64,000 bases of DNA from an uncultured Paracoccaceae bacterium (lineage in GTDB: Bacteria > Pseudomonadota > Alphaproteobacteria > Rhodobacterales > Rhodobacteraceae), in assembly GCA_947503965.1 (NCBI GenBank), contig CANNFU010000005.1, forward strand, positions 277,208-341,207. The letters are read 5' to 3'. A program made the translations under genes and the position numbers. The notes below the pieces were generated by a model. That model saw only the letters and a list, made by a program, of their open reading frames with translations, did no database searches and was not told where the DNA came from. Shown here piece by piece: positions 18,640 to 27,918 of the stretch. Position 1 is the first letter of the stretch, and each line of letters begins with the position of its first letter.

Positions 18640-18670
18640 CAGTTGCAGCATATACACTGAGTCGCAACTG
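18640..18670. promoter_or_regulatory. Inverted repeat upstream of bdhA
   Basis: CAGTTGC and GCAACTG flank 17 bases, ending 20 bases before bdhA. TGC-rich sequence of this kind is reminiscent of PhaR-type sites on polyhydroxyalkanoate genes, but this is only a suggestion. Confidence 0.3.
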
Positions 18671-18690
18671 GGAAGAATCGGAGCCAAATC

Positions 18691-19464
18691 ATGTCACTTG
18701 CAGGAAAAACCGCCGTTATCACCGGATCAAATTCAGGGATCGGCCTTGGCGTTGCCCGTGAATTGGCGAAGGCGGGTGCCAATGTTGTGCTGAATTCCTT
18801 TACCGACAACAAGGAAGATCACGCCTTGGCCGCAGAGATCGCTGATGTCACCGGGGTTGAGGCGAAATATGTGCAGGCGGACATGTCCAAGGCGGATGAT
18901 TGCCGCCGCCTGATCGTGGCGGCTGGTGGCTGCGATATTCTGGTCAACAATGCGGGGGTCCAGCATGTCGCCCCGGTGCAAGAGTTCCCGACAGACAAAT
19001 GGGACGCAATCATCGCCATTAACCTCAGTTCCGCGTTTCATACCATCGCAGCAGCCGTCACAGGGATGCGCGAAAAGGGCTATGGCCGGATCATCAATAT
19101 CGCTTCGGCCCACGGGCTGACCGCGTCGCCCTACAAATCGGCTTACGTCGCGGCGAAGCATGGGATCGTTGGTCTGACCAAAACCATCGGGTTAGAGACA
19201 GCCCGTGATCCGATCACCTGCAACGCCATCTGTCCGGGCTATGTGCTGACCCCGCTGGTCGAGGCGCAGATCCCCGACACGATGAAGGAATACAACATGT
19301 CCCGCGAGGACGTGATCAAGAACGTCATGCTGGAACGCCAGCCATCAAAGGAATTCGCGACCGTTGAACAGCTAGGCGGCACAGCGGTCTATCTGTGTTC
19401 AGACGCGGCAGCACAGGTGACAGGCACCACAATCAGCGTTGATGGCGGCTGGACCGCACTCTGA
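18691..19464 (+). CDS. bdhA: 3-hydroxybutyrate dehydrogenase
   Basis: This 257-residue short-chain dehydrogenase interconverts 3-hydroxybutyrate and acetoacetate with NAD. It shows TGSNSGIG (cofactor loop, residues 11-18), NNAG, the catalytic Ser in NIASAHG and YVAAK. The CNAICPGYVLTPLVE segment is typical of bacterial 3-hydroxybutyrate dehydrogenases. The next gene, a patatin-like protein, starts 18 bases on, a pairing common in alphaproteobacteria that store polyhydroxybutyrate. GGAG lies 7 bases before the ATG. An inverted repeat at 18640-18670 (CAGTTGC/GCAACTG) may be an operator. Confidence 0.93.
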   Translation: MSLAGKTAVITGSNSGIGLGVARELAKAGANVVLNSFTDNKEDHALAAEIADVTGVEAKYVQADMSKADDCRRLIVAAGGCDILVNNAGVQHVAPVQEFPTDKWDAIIAINLSSAFHTIAAAVTGMREKGYGRIINIASAHGLTASPYKSAYVAAKHGIVGLTKTIGLETARDPITCNAICPGYVLTPLVEAQIPDTMKEYNMSREDVIKNVMLERQPSKEFATVEQLGGTAVYLCSDAAAQVTGTTISVDGGWTAL

Positions 19465-19482
19465 CCCCGGAAAGGTCTGTCG

Positions 19483-20517
19483 ATGACCAAGAAAATCAAT
19501 CTCGCATTGCAGGGCGGTGGGGCACATGGTGCATTCACATGGGGTGTGCTGTGTCGGCTGTTGCACGATGAAGAGATTGAAATCTCGGCCATTTCAGGCA
19601 CTTCGGCGGGCGCGCTGAACGCTGCCGCCCTGAAATCGGGTTGGGTTGCCAATGGACGCGAGGGGGCCTTGGCCAATCTGGAGTGGCTCTGGGGGCAGGT
19701 GGGTGCCATCACCGATCCGCGGTTTTCTGAATGGGTGTCGTCACTTGCGCCAACCGCGCATGTCTGGGCCAAGGCGATGGAATACTCTCCGGCCTACGCG
19801 GCCTTTGACATGACGACGCGGATGTTTTCGCCCTATATCTACGGTCCGACCCTGCGCAATCCGCTGGAAAACATCGTCAATGAATTTCATTACGATGAGG
19901 TGTGCGCCACCGAAGGGCCTGCCTTGCATATTTGCGCGACCAATGTGCGCAGCGGCAAGATCCGGGTGTTTAGCGGAGCAGAGATCATGCCAGATGTCAT
20001 TCTGGCCTCGGCGTGTTTGCCAAGCCTGTTTCAGGCGGTAGAGTTTACCGACCCCAAAACCGGCAAGACAGAAGCCTTCTGGGATGGTGGATACACTGGA
20101 AATCCGGCCCTTTTTCCTTTGTTCACCAACGACTTGCCGGACGATGTTCTGATCGTGAATATCAATCCGCTACACCGGGATGATCTGCCGACGGACAGCC
20201 AGTCAATCCAGAACAGGATCAATGAAATCAGCTTTAACTCGTCTTTGTTCCGTGAGTTGCGCGCGATCGAGTTTGTCAAACGGTTGCTGAATGACGGATC
20301 AATCAAGAAAGGCACGATGAAGGACGTGCTGGTGCACATGATCGCTGATGATGGGTTGATGAATGAATTGAACGTGGCGACCAAGACGATCCCGAACGCC
20401 GTGGTACTTGCCCGGCTGAAAGAGGCAGGTCAGGCCGCCGCTGACGCATTTCTGCAAAATCACAAGGATGATCTGGGCAAGCGCAGCACGGTCAATCTTA
20501 CCGATATGTTCAGCTAA
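19483..20517 (+). CDS. Patatin-like phospholipase/esterase
   Basis: This 344-residue serine hydrolase has the glycine-rich oxyanion loop (LALQGGGAHGAFTWG, residues 7-21), the nucleophile elbow GTSAG near residue 43 and the catalytic Asp in DGGYTGNP near 205. Patatin-like proteins cleave acyl esters. Next to bdhA it may act in storage-polymer or lipid turnover, although no depolymerase activity can be read from sequence. GGAAAGG precedes the start. It forms a two-gene unit with bdhA and ends 4 bases from the convergent DUF502 gene. Confidence 0.88.
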   Translation: MTKKINLALQGGGAHGAFTWGVLCRLLHDEEIEISAISGTSAGALNAAALKSGWVANGREGALANLEWLWGQVGAITDPRFSEWVSSLAPTAHVWAKAMEYSPAYAAFDMTTRMFSPYIYGPTLRNPLENIVNEFHYDEVCATEGPALHICATNVRSGKIRVFSGAEIMPDVILASACLPSLFQAVEFTDPKTGKTEAFWDGGYTGNPALFPLFTNDLPDDVLIVNINPLHRDDLPTDSQSIQNRINEISFNSSLFRELRAIEFVKRLLNDGSIKKGTMKDVLVHMIADDGLMNELNVATKTIPNAVVLARLKEAGQAAADAFLQNHKDDLGKRSTVNLTDMFS

Positions 20518-20521
20518 GGCC

Positions 20522-21256
20522 TTATTCTGCGGCGGCGGGGAGTACCGCGTCATCCTTGCCGTTGCCATTGGGATAGACAAGGCCCGCTGAAATCACCAGC
20601 TTTGCCGCATCCTCGACCGTCATATCAAGCGGTTTGACATCCCCGATTGGCAGGAACAGCAAAAACCCCGATGTTGGGTTCGGTGTGGTTGGCAGGAACA
20701 CCGTCACAATCGTTTCGCCATCCGATAGTTTCGTTTCGATTTCGCCCTTCGCATTGGTCGAGATGAACGCAATCGCCCAGATCCCCTTGCGCGGGTATTC
20801 GACAAGGCAGGCCTTATCGAAAGAGGTATCGCGCTGTGAAAACACGGTTTCGGCAATCTGCTTGGCCGCGTTGTAGATCGACCGGACAACGGGCGTACGA
20901 TCCACCAGACGCTCACCAATCCCCAGAAAGGACCGCCCGATCAGACCCTTACCTATCCAGCCGACGATAACGGTAAAGGTCAGGAAAATGACAACACCGA
21001 TACCGCGCACATTCACGGTGATCCGCTCGGCGCCTTCAAGACCAAAAATGCGATTGATCAGTTCTTCGGGCTGATAGGCATCCGGCACAAATGGCCAGAC
21101 CCAGCTATCCACCCAGCCCACAACCGTCCAGATCAACCACAGGGTAAGGCCGATGGGCGCGACAATGATCAAGCCCGCAATGAAGTTGCCGCGCAACCGC
21201 GCAAACAGGCCGGGTTTCGTGCGGCGCTTAGCATCGTCTTGATGAGGGTCAGTCAT
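20522..21256 (-). CDS. DUF502 family inner-membrane protein
   Basis: The 244-residue protein has two N-terminal hydrophobic helices (FIAGLIIVAPIGLTLWLIW, about residues 25-43, and a second near 85-105). They are followed by a soluble domain with DRTPVVRSIYNAAKQ, FSQRDTSFDKACLVEYPR and LPTTPNPTSGFLLFLP, which are hallmarks of DUF502. Function unknown; plant relatives are Golgi or ER proteins. The C-terminal tail is alanine-rich. Monocistronic by position. Confidence 0.88.
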   Translation of the reverse strand: MTDPHQDDAKRRTKPGLFARLRGNFIAGLIIVAPIGLTLWLIWTVVGWVDSWVWPFVPDAYQPEELINRIFGLEGAERITVNVRGIGVVIFLTFTVIVGWIGKGLIGRSFLGIGERLVDRTPVVRSIYNAAKQIAETVFSQRDTSFDKACLVEYPRKGIWAIAFISTNAKGEIETKLSDGETIVTVFLPTTPNPTSGFLLFLPIGDVKPLDMTVEDAAKLVISAGLVYPNGNGKDDAVLPAAAE

Positions 21257-21334
21257 GATCCGGTCCGAAATACATCACCGCACATCTAAGCGCTGCCGCG
21301 ATGGGTCACAAGCGCTTGCGCCTTGCTGTCGTAG

Positions 21335-22240
21335 CTATTTCGTCATGGCGATGGCAATTTGTGCAGCAAGCCGCGCATTGTTACGGACAAGTGCGATATT
21401 CGCGGTCAGGGATCGGCCTTCGGTCAGCTCAAAAATGCGCCCCAACAGGAACGGCGTGACCGCTTTCGCAGTGATGTTCTGCGCATCGGCCTCGGCTAGG
21501 GCCTGCTCAATAATCGGGTCCAGCACGGCAGACGAAATTTCATCCGCTTGCGGAATGGGATTGGCCACCAATTGCCCACCGGCAAGACCCATCGCGGTCC
21601 GCACCTGTTGCGCCTTGGCAATCGCGTCAGGCGTATCCATGCGCAAGGGGGCGGAAATGTCGGATCGGGCTGACCAGAAGGCAGGCAACCAATCCTGACC
21701 ATATGCAATGACGGGAACGCCCAATGTTTCCAGCACCTCGAATGTCTTGGGTAAATCAAGAATGGCTTTTGCACCGGCACCCACGACCGTGACGGGTGTC
21801 AGGGCAAGTTCCTGCAGATCGGCAGAGATATCAAAGCTGTGCGCGGCCCCGCGATGCACGCCGCCAATCCCGCCCGTGGCAAAGACATGAATACCCGCCA
21901 GATGTGCCGCGATCATGGTTGCAGCAACCGTGGTCGCACCAGTGCCACCTGTTGCAATGCATGCCGCCATGTCCGCGCGCGATAGTTTGGCCACATCCTG
22001 CGCCTGTCCCAGCGCGTCCAGCGCATCAGGCTCCAGCCCAACGTGCAGCTTGCCCTTGATGACCGCGATCGTGGCGGGTGTTGCACCGGCTGTGCGGATA
22101 TCATCCTCGACCAGTCGGGCGGTTTCGACGTTTTGTGGAAAGGGCATCCCGTGGGTGATAATCGTGCTTTCCAGCGCGACGATAGGCGCGCCCGCAGCGC
22201 GGGTCTTGGCGACCTCGTCACTGTAGGTGATCGGGATCAT
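21335..22240 (-). CDS. psuG: Pseudouridine-5'-phosphate glycosidase
   Basis: PsuG splits pseudouridine 5'-phosphate into uracil and ribose 5-phosphate, breaking the C-C glycosidic bond. The 301-residue product contains VALESTIITHGMPFPQN (residues 21-37), ATGGIGGVHRGA and GAKAILDLPKT, which are conserved active-site segments. The length is normal. Its ATG overlaps the kinase stop (ATGA), giving the usual psuK-psuG operon for salvage of pseudouridine from RNA turnover. Confidence 0.93.
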   Translation of the reverse strand: MIPITYSDEVAKTRAAGAPIVALESTIITHGMPFPQNVETARLVEDDIRTAGATPATIAVIKGKLHVGLEPDALDALGQAQDVAKLSRADMAACIATGGTGATTVAATMIAAHLAGIHVFATGGIGGVHRGAAHSFDISADLQELALTPVTVVGAGAKAILDLPKTFEVLETLGVPVIAYGQDWLPAFWSARSDISAPLRMDTPDAIAKAQQVRTAMGLAGGQLVANPIPQADEISSAVLDPIIEQALAEADAQNITAKAVTPFLLGRIFELTEGRSLTANIALVRNNARLAAQIAIAMTK

Positions 22241-23130
22241 AACGGCGTCTCTCCTGATACATAGGTGGCGGCAGCATTCAGCGCGCGGGCGAGGGCGGCG
22301 GCACGGTCCATGCCCTGCGCTTCGGATGCGATATGGGCGGCCATGAACGTATCGCCTGCACCTGTCACACGGGTCACCATAACGGCAGGTGGTGTCTGCG
22401 TGATGATATCACCGGCAGTGCCTTCGGATGCGGATTGACCGCCATCGGTCACAAGAACCCGGTGCGCCCCGCGCGTGATCAGCCCCGCTGCGGCACTGGC
22501 TGAGTCCGGGAAAGTGGTCTGGCACAACAATCCTGCCTCTTCCAGATTGACATAAAAGGTTGCGGATGGGTGATCGATCAATGCAAGCAATCGTTCGGCT
22601 TTACCTGGTGAAGCGGGGGCGACGCGCAGGTCTGCGGCCCGAAAAAGCGACGATGTGGCGATCGTCTGCAAAAGCTCGACCGTCAGGTTCCCATCCAATG
22701 CCACCAACCCGCTAAATGGCGCATTCGCGGCGCCCAGAGTTCCATTCTCCAGCGGGCGCAGGATTTTTGCACCTGCCGCTTCCAGCGAGTGCGCGTCCGC
22801 GATGGCCGCGATCAACCCGTTGGCGCCTTCAACGGCCATATAAACATCCGTTGGCAAATCTTCGGACCGGTAGACATGATCACATATCATGCCCATGCGC
22901 TGTGCTTCGGCGATCAGCTCATTGCCTTCGACATCCTGCCCGATGGCGGTCAGCAGGGCAGGTTTCATGCCAAAGCGGCGCAATGTCATTGCGATATTCA
23001 TCGCAACACCGCCCGGAAGCCGCGTGATCCGGCCCGGCACGTCAGAACCGACACGCATATGGCTTGCCGCACGGCCGATCACGTCCCACAAGACGGACCC
23101 GATGCAAATGATATCAGGTGTGTTTGTCAT
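22237..23130 (-). CDS. psuK: Pseudouridine kinase (PfkB family)
   Basis: The 297-residue ribokinase-type sugar kinase shows the N-terminal GSVLWDVIGRAASHM and GGVAMNIAMTLRRFG, and the C-terminal PfkB signature VTRVTGAGDTFMAAH with its catalytic Asp. Translational overlap with psuG indicates that it phosphorylates pseudouridine. First gene of the pair. Confidence 0.9.
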   Translation of the reverse strand: MTNTPDIICIGSVLWDVIGRAASHMRVGSDVPGRITRLPGGVAMNIAMTLRRFGMKPALLTAIGQDVEGNELIAEAQRMGMICDHVYRSEDLPTDVYMAVEGANGLIAAIADAHSLEAAGAKILRPLENGTLGAANAPFSGLVALDGNLTVELLQTIATSSLFRAADLRVAPASPGKAERLLALIDHPSATFYVNLEEAGLLCQTTFPDSASAAAGLITRGAHRVLVTDGGQSASEGTAGDIITQTPPAVMVTRVTGAGDTFMAAHIASEAQGMDRAAALARALNAAATYVSGETPL

Positions 23131-23166
23131 GGCCGCGTTGTGACGCAGCCACCGGACCTGCGCAAG

Positions 23167-23967
23167 TTACTCTGGCACCGCAAAGGTCAGATTGGCCCAC
23201 AGGGTTTGCCAGACAGCGGCCGTTTTCTCGGCGACAGCTGCGCCCGGTTCGCGCAGTACCACGGCATCGACCATATAGGCATGGCCCGGTTCAACTGGAA
23301 ATGTCGCGATGCCCTGATCATCCGTGCGATAAATATCTATCGTCACATTGTCTTCGGCGTTCTTGCGAAAAACCTCGACCTGTGCATCGGTCCGCAGATC
23401 GTTGCGATAATGCAGTTGCACACGAAATCCCTCCGAAAGATCATCGGTGTACGGGTTCGTCAGCGCCACGATTTCCGTCTCGAACCCCACGCGACGGTCA
23501 GTGCCTGCGCTGTTGCCGACGCCGATCAAGGTCTTGGAATAGCGCGAGTATACCTCTTCAAAACCCTCCAGCGGCAGACCCCGCGCCTCGTGCCGGCTCA
23601 GAACATCGCCGAAATCCTTGTGATCGACAAATTTCTGGAATTTTTCCCAATTCGGGTAGTCGAGCGTAGAGTCGCGCGCCTGATAGGCCACGATATGCAA
23701 GCCTTCGGTCATCGGGTCCTGGTTGAGTGCTGGAATATCGCCCGGCCGGCCCTGTACACGCGCGGTATTTTCGCCTGCGAAAAGAGCGAAATTCTCAAAT
23801 CGTTGCGGCAGGTACGATAACTTCACACCCGCGAACTCTTCGCCATTGACAAGATCAGCCTCAAGTTTACCGTCCGCCGGGATCTGATAGGCAAGCGGTT
23901 CGATCCAGAACTCATGCGCTATCACCGGCGAGCATAACAGACTGAAAATGAGGGCAATAATGCGCAT
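23167..23967 (-). CDS. DUF4198 secreted protein (CbiK-like, possible metal-uptake partner)
   Basis: The 266-residue precursor has a signal peptide (MRIIALIFSLLCSPVIAHEF, cleaved near residue 18). The mature part starts with HEFWIEP and carries beta-rich segments typical of DUF4198 proteins, which often sit beside nickel or cobalt transporters. AAGGAA lies 7 bases before the ATG at 23967. A much longer open frame runs upstream into the divergent HupE-like gene and is rejected as start. The head-to-head partner supports a role in periplasmic metal handling. Confidence 0.8.
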   Translation of the reverse strand: MRIIALIFSLLCSPVIAHEFWIEPLAYQIPADGKLEADLVNGEEFAGVKLSYLPQRFENFALFAGENTARVQGRPGDIPALNQDPMTEGLHIVAYQARDSTLDYPNWEKFQKFVDHKDFGDVLSRHEARGLPLEGFEEVYSRYSKTLIGVGNSAGTDRRVGFETEIVALTNPYTDDLSEGFRVQLHYRNDLRTDAQVEVFRKNAEDNVTIDIYRTDDQGIATFPVEPGHAYMVDAVVLREPGAAVAEKTAAVWQTLWANLTFAVPE

Positions 23968-23995
23968 AACCGTTTCCTTTGTGGCTGAGGCCAGA

Positions 23996-25306
23996 GTGGC
24001 TGTCCTTCGGATATTGTCAAGCGCGATGCTCTTGTGGATCACGGCCCTGTCAACGGCCAGCGCCCACGAGGTTTTGCCATCCATTGCAGATATGCGCACT
24101 GTGGGCGACCGGGTGGTGTTCGAAGTGCGTGCAAATGTCGAAAGTTTCGTCGCAGGAATAGACCTGGCCGAAACCACAGACACCAATGAGGCCGCAGAGG
24201 CCGCAACCTATGATCAATTGCGCGCCCTGGAACCGGCTGATCTGGAGACAGAGTTCACAGCCTTCTGGCCACAAATGGCACAAGGGATCACGTTAACAGC
24301 CGATGGAGCGCCCCTGACGCCCACGCTTGACCGTATTCTCGTGGGCCCGGTCGGTGATGTTGATCTGGTCCGCAGTTCAACCATTCAATTCAGCGCCGAA
24401 TTGCCCAGTAATGCGACCGCCGTACAAATCGGCTGGGCCCCGGAATTCGGGGTATTGGTTCTGCGACAAATGGATGTGCCAGCCCCTTATGACGGATATC
24501 TTGAGGGCGGGGCCCTGTCGGACCCGATCACGCTGGCAGGCGGTGATCAGGCGACCGGCTGGGAAACGTTTGTCGACTATATCCCCGTTGGCTTTGACCA
24601 CATCGTGCCCAAGGGGCTGGATCATATCCTGTTTGTTTTGGGGCTGTTCTTTCTGGCCGCAAAATTCCGGCCTCTTTTGATCCAGGTGTCATTGTTCACG
24701 CTGGCGCACACGATCACACTGGCGCTTGCGGCACTGGGTTATGTCAATGTGCCCGGCAGTATCGTTGAGCCGCTGATCGCAGCCTCAATCGTCTTTATCG
24801 CGGTCGAGAACGTCTGGGCCAAGGGCATCAGCCGATGGCGACCTTATGTGATCTTTGGCTTCGGGTTGCTGCATGGATTGGGCTTTGCGTCAGTTCTGGG
24901 CGAATTCGGACTACCCGAAGGCACGTTTATTCCCGCATTGATCGGCTTCAATGTGGGCGTCGAGGTGGGACAGCTTGCCGTGATCGCGGTGATGTTCCTG
25001 TGCGTGTGGCAGGCGCTGCGGATCGACCGGGGCGAGAATGAGGTCAATCAGGGCTTTGCGCTTTATACGGTGCTGATCATCATCGCGATCACGCTGACCG
25101 TGCTGAACCCCGCTGGTTTGCAGACAGCGCTGGAAAATCCGGTCTGGCTGTTCGCGGCCCCGCTGGCCACAGTCTTTGCACTTTGCATGATGTCGATCCA
25201 GTTTCGCGACCATATCGATGCCTATCGACGCCTCGTGGCGATCCCATGCTCGCTCGCGATTGCTGCGGTGGGGGCTTATTGGGTCGTTGAGCGGGTATTT
25301 TTGTAG
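23996..25306 (+). CDS. HupE/UreJ-like membrane protein with large periplasmic domain
   Basis: The product of about 436 residues has a signal-like N-terminus ending ALSTASAHE, a periplasmic domain of about 190 residues, then seven or so membrane helices beginning with PVGFDHIVPKGLDHILFVLG. That histidine/aspartate motif is typical of HupE/UreJ, a family linked to nickel or cobalt uptake. The start is uncertain: GTG at 23996 has GAGG upstream, while ATGs at 23948 and 23960 are also in frame and would overlap the divergent gene. Only 28 bases then separate the two coding starts. Confidence 0.8.
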   Translation: MAVLRILSSAMLLWITALSTASAHEVLPSIADMRTVGDRVVFEVRANVESFVAGIDLAETTDTNEAAEAATYDQLRALEPADLETEFTAFWPQMAQGITLTADGAPLTPTLDRILVGPVGDVDLVRSSTIQFSAELPSNATAVQIGWAPEFGVLVLRQMDVPAPYDGYLEGGALSDPITLAGGDQATGWETFVDYIPVGFDHIVPKGLDHILFVLGLFFLAAKFRPLLIQVSLFTLAHTITLALAALGYVNVPGSIVEPLIAASIVFIAVENVWAKGISRWRPYVIFGFGLLHGLGFASVLGEFGLPEGTFIPALIGFNVGVEVGQLAVIAVMFLCVWQALRIDRGENEVNQGFALYTVLIIIAITLTVLNPAGLQTALENPVWLFAAPLATVFALCMMSIQFRDHIDAYRRLVAIPCSLAIAAVGAYWVVERVFL

Positions 25307-25309
25307 GGG

Positions 25310-25343
25310 TTTGGCCGGTTCACGCTCAGGTGAACCGGCCAAA
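25310..25343. terminator. Bidirectional terminator hairpin
   Basis: TTTGGCCGGTTCAC and its perfect complement flank a 6-base loop, with A/T at both outer ends. It lies between the convergent HupE-like and beta-helix genes and can end both transcripts. Confidence 0.85.
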
Positions 25344-25347
25344 ACGC

Positions 25348-26763
25348 TTACTGCATCGTGACACCTTCTGCATCGATACCGTCATCGATATTCGAGGCGA
25401 CCACTGTCAGCGTACCAGCACCATCATCCTCCTGCACGACCTCTAATCCGGTGTCGTCGCTGTCGTCGTTTTTGAATGTGGTTGTACCACTGACGCGGAC
25501 GTTCACATCGCCTGCGTCTTCCTCCTCAAAGACAAAACCTTTGCCGCCGTTTGCCGCAGCATTTGCCGTATCGACAATTGCGATGATGTCACCATCATCA
25601 GCCTCTGACATCTTGTAGCCATCATCGACATTGAAGTTCGCATCGGTGGCAACAAAAGTGACGTTGATATCGCCGGGGCCTTCTTCATCCCAGTCGACAC
25701 CTTCGTCCATGTTACCGGTGATGATGGTGTTGTACATCTTGGTGATGATCGATCCTTCCCCGGCCTCATCGAGATCAATGCCATCGTCAAGGTCCAGGCC
25801 AAAGGCATATTCTTCGACGAAACCGCTGTCATAAAGATCAACTTCACGCTCGATACAGGTATCGTCAGGTGATCCGACAACAGGGCCGGGAATGGCATCT
25901 TCGGCCATCATGTTATCATCAAATTCACCTTCCGGGTCTTGCGGCATGAAGGCGGCAAAAACGGCTGGATTACAATAATTGCCGTTTCGCGAAAATGTGG
26001 TGTCTGTGATCGACGCAATGATGTCGCCGGCATCCCCTTCATCCAGTTCTACCCCATCCGCGCCAACACCGGCAAAATGGGACCCAATGGCAGAAAAGGT
26101 AATGCTGCCCGCACCGCGTTCATCCGCGCGAAAGCCGTCCGCGTCAAACCGGCCATGGCCAACTTTTTCGATGGTCACATTGGTCAACGTGATGGCAAGC
26201 CCGGCATCTGATCCGTCGCCGCCACCGCCGGACCCGCTGCCGCAATCATCAGCCAGCGAACAATCGGACATGTGTATCCCATGCCCGGCCACATGCCGCA
26301 CACTGACATCGGTCAGGGTCAGGCTGACCGTATCCAAGGCATCATTTGGCACGGCAATCGCAATACCCTTTCCAGCAGGACCGTTCAGATCACCACGATT
26401 TTCTGCGCTGAACCCACCAGGTCCATGAAATGACAGCCCGGAAATCGACAGGTCCGCGCCATTGGGCACCGACAACAGCGTTACATTCGCCTCCGTTTCG
26501 ATCACATTGCCCAGACCCGCAATATCAAGCGGGGCAGTGCCCTGATAGGACAGACCCGACGTGATTGCGATATCGCCCTCAACCGTGATCAGGACACGCG
26601 CGGCAGTCTGTGCGGCGCTGGCCGCATCCAAAGCGGCACGCAGGCTGCCATCGCCCGTATCCGCGGTTGTCGTGACCAAAAATGTCTGCGCGTCCTGTGC
26701 CGCAACTTGTCCGACCCCAAGCGACAGGCCCAGTGCCGTTCCCAAAAGATACCTTAAAACCAT
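25348..26763 (-). CDS. Secreted acidic parallel-beta-helix repeat protein
   Basis: The 471-residue protein has a signal peptide ending VGQVAAQ near residue 22. The body begins with VTTTADTGDGSLRAAL, the start typical of right-handed beta-helix surface proteins. From about residue 220 a coil repeat recurs with the pattern D-[DE/T]-G-[IVYF]-x-[LWF]-[DE]-E...G-[DS]-I-[IN] (for example DDGIDLDEAGEGSI, DEGVDWDEEGPGDI, DDGYKMSEADDGDI). It is rich in Asp, Glu and Gly and probably calcium-binding. A GSGSGGGGDGSD linker lies near 175. No autotransporter barrel is seen. AAGGAAG precedes the ATG. Specific role unknown. Confidence 0.8.
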   Translation of the reverse strand: MVLRYLLGTALGLSLGVGQVAAQDAQTFLVTTTADTGDGSLRAALDAASAAQTAARVLITVEGDIAITSGLSYQGTAPLDIAGLGNVIETEANVTLLSVPNGADLSISGLSFHGPGGFSAENRGDLNGPAGKGIAIAVPNDALDTVSLTLTDVSVRHVAGHGIHMSDCSLADDCGSGSGGGGDGSDAGLAITLTNVTIEKVGHGRFDADGFRADERGAGSITFSAIGSHFAGVGADGVELDEGDAGDIIASITDTTFSRNGNYCNPAVFAAFMPQDPEGEFDDNMMAEDAIPGPVVGSPDDTCIEREVDLYDSGFVEEYAFGLDLDDGIDLDEAGEGSIITKMYNTIITGNMDEGVDWDEEGPGDINVTFVATDANFNVDDGYKMSEADDGDIIAIVDTANAAANGGKGFVFEEEDAGDVNVRVSGTTTFKNDDSDDTGLEVVQEDDGAGTLTVVASNIDDGIDAEGVTMQ

Positions 26764-26892
26764 TCGTTATACTTCCTTACTCATTTGACGTCCGGCACTG
26801 GGTTAAGGTGCTGATGTAACGGACGGGTAACAACATTTACTCATGCTGGCACAGTCTTTGCTGAAAAAGGCCAGGTTAAGGCAACACAGTGG

Positions 26893-26921
26893 TTGCAACC
26901 GAAACAAACGCTCGCTATAGC
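26893..26921 (+). promoter_or_regulatory. Promoter of rpsB-tsf
   Basis: TTGCAA (26893-26898), 17 bases, TATAGC (26916-26921). Start of transcription is predicted near 26928, leaving a leader of about 112 bases. Confidence 0.6.
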
Positions 26922-26927
26922 GCGCTC

Positions 26928-27040
26928 ACTTAATCCCGCAGGCGGGGGCGGGTGTGTTGGGGAGACATCCCAATCCATCCACCGGTTGGCCAAATGGCTG
27001 ATCCCCCGCTGAGGCTTGAAACCGGAAAAGGAAAACGGAC
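26928..27040 (+). promoter_or_regulatory. Structured 5' leader of rpsB
   Basis: GCGGGGG (26942-26948) can pair with CCCCCGC (27003-27009), enclosing at least one inner hairpin (TTGGG at 26957-26961 with CCCAA at 26969-26973) and a GGTG/CACC helix (26951-26954 with 26980-26983). S2 synthesis is autoregulated in several bacteria, so this fold is a reasonable control element. I do not recognise it as a catalogued motif. Confidence 0.4.
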
Positions 27041-27838
27041 ATGGCTCTTCCCGAGTTCACCATGCGCCAGCTGCTTGAGGCAGGCGTTCACTTTGGTCAC
27101 CAGACCGCACGTTGGAACCCCAAGATGTCGCAGTACATCTACGGTTCGCGTAACGGCATCCACATCATGGACCTGACACAGACCGTGCCAATGCTGGACC
27201 AGGCATTGCAGGCCATTCGTGACACCGTCGCCAAGGGCGGCCGCGTTCTGTTTGTTGGCACCAAGCGTCAGGCGTCCAAGCCGATCATGGAAGCGGCAGA
27301 AAAATCCGCGCAGTTCTACATGAACCACCGCTGGTTGGGTGGCACGCTGACCAACTGGCAGACCGTGTCGCAGTCGATCAATCGTCTCAAGGCGATCGAC
27401 GAAGCCTCTGCAACCGGCTTTGGCGGCCTGACCAAAAAGGAACGCCTGGGAATGGAGCGTGAGCAGGGTAAATTGCAGGCCTCGCTTGGTGGGATCCGCG
27501 AAATGGGCGGTGTGCCTGACCTTCTGTTCGTCATCGACGTGAACAAGGAAGACCTCGCCATCGCAGAAGCGAAAAAGCTGGGTATTCCCGTTGTAGCGGT
27601 GGTTGACACCAACTGTTCACCCGAAGGCGTCGATCATGTGATCCCCGGCAATGATGACGCAGCCCGCGCCATCGCGCTGTACACCGATCTGGCCGCGCGT
27701 GCCGCATTGGACGGCATGACAGCACAGTTGGGTGCCGCAGGCGTCGACATGGGTGCGATGGAAGAGCTGGCAGAAGAGGTTGTCGCCGAAGAGGCAGCAG
27801 CCGAAGCCGCCGCTGCCGAGGAAGCACCAGCGTCCTAA
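27041..27838 (+). CDS. rpsB: 30S ribosomal protein S2
   Basis: This 265-residue protein begins [20 protein letters not shown] and contains the S2 signatures [21 protein letters not shown] and [16 protein letters not shown]. The C-terminus carries an alanine/glutamate-rich tail, as in other alphaproteobacteria. S2 binds late to the 30S subunit and docks S1. It precedes tsf by 80 bases in the conserved rpsB-tsf order. Confidence 0.98.
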   Translation: MALPEFTMRQLLEAGVHFGHQTARWNPKMSQYIYGSRNGIHIMDLTQTVPMLDQALQAIRDTVAKGGRVLFVGTKRQASKPIMEAAEKSAQFYMNHRWLGGTLTNWQTVSQSINRLKAIDEASATGFGGLTKKERLGMEREQGKLQASLGGIREMGGVPDLLFVIDVNKEDLAIAEAKKLGIPVVAVVDTNCSPEGVDHVIPGNDDAARAIALYTDLAARAALDGMTAQLGAAGVDMGAMEELAEEVVAEEAAAEAAAAEEAPAS

Positions 27839-27918
27839 AGCACGGCCAAACAACAGCCGGGCAGGGGCCTTATGCCCCGCCCGCAGACATTGAAATTCCC
27901 GCTTCAAGGAGAAGTAAC

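Noticed and set aside
23968..24186. Longer N-terminus for the DUF4198 protein
   Set aside because: The extra residues overlap the HupE-like gene and precede a clean signal peptide with its own ribosome site.
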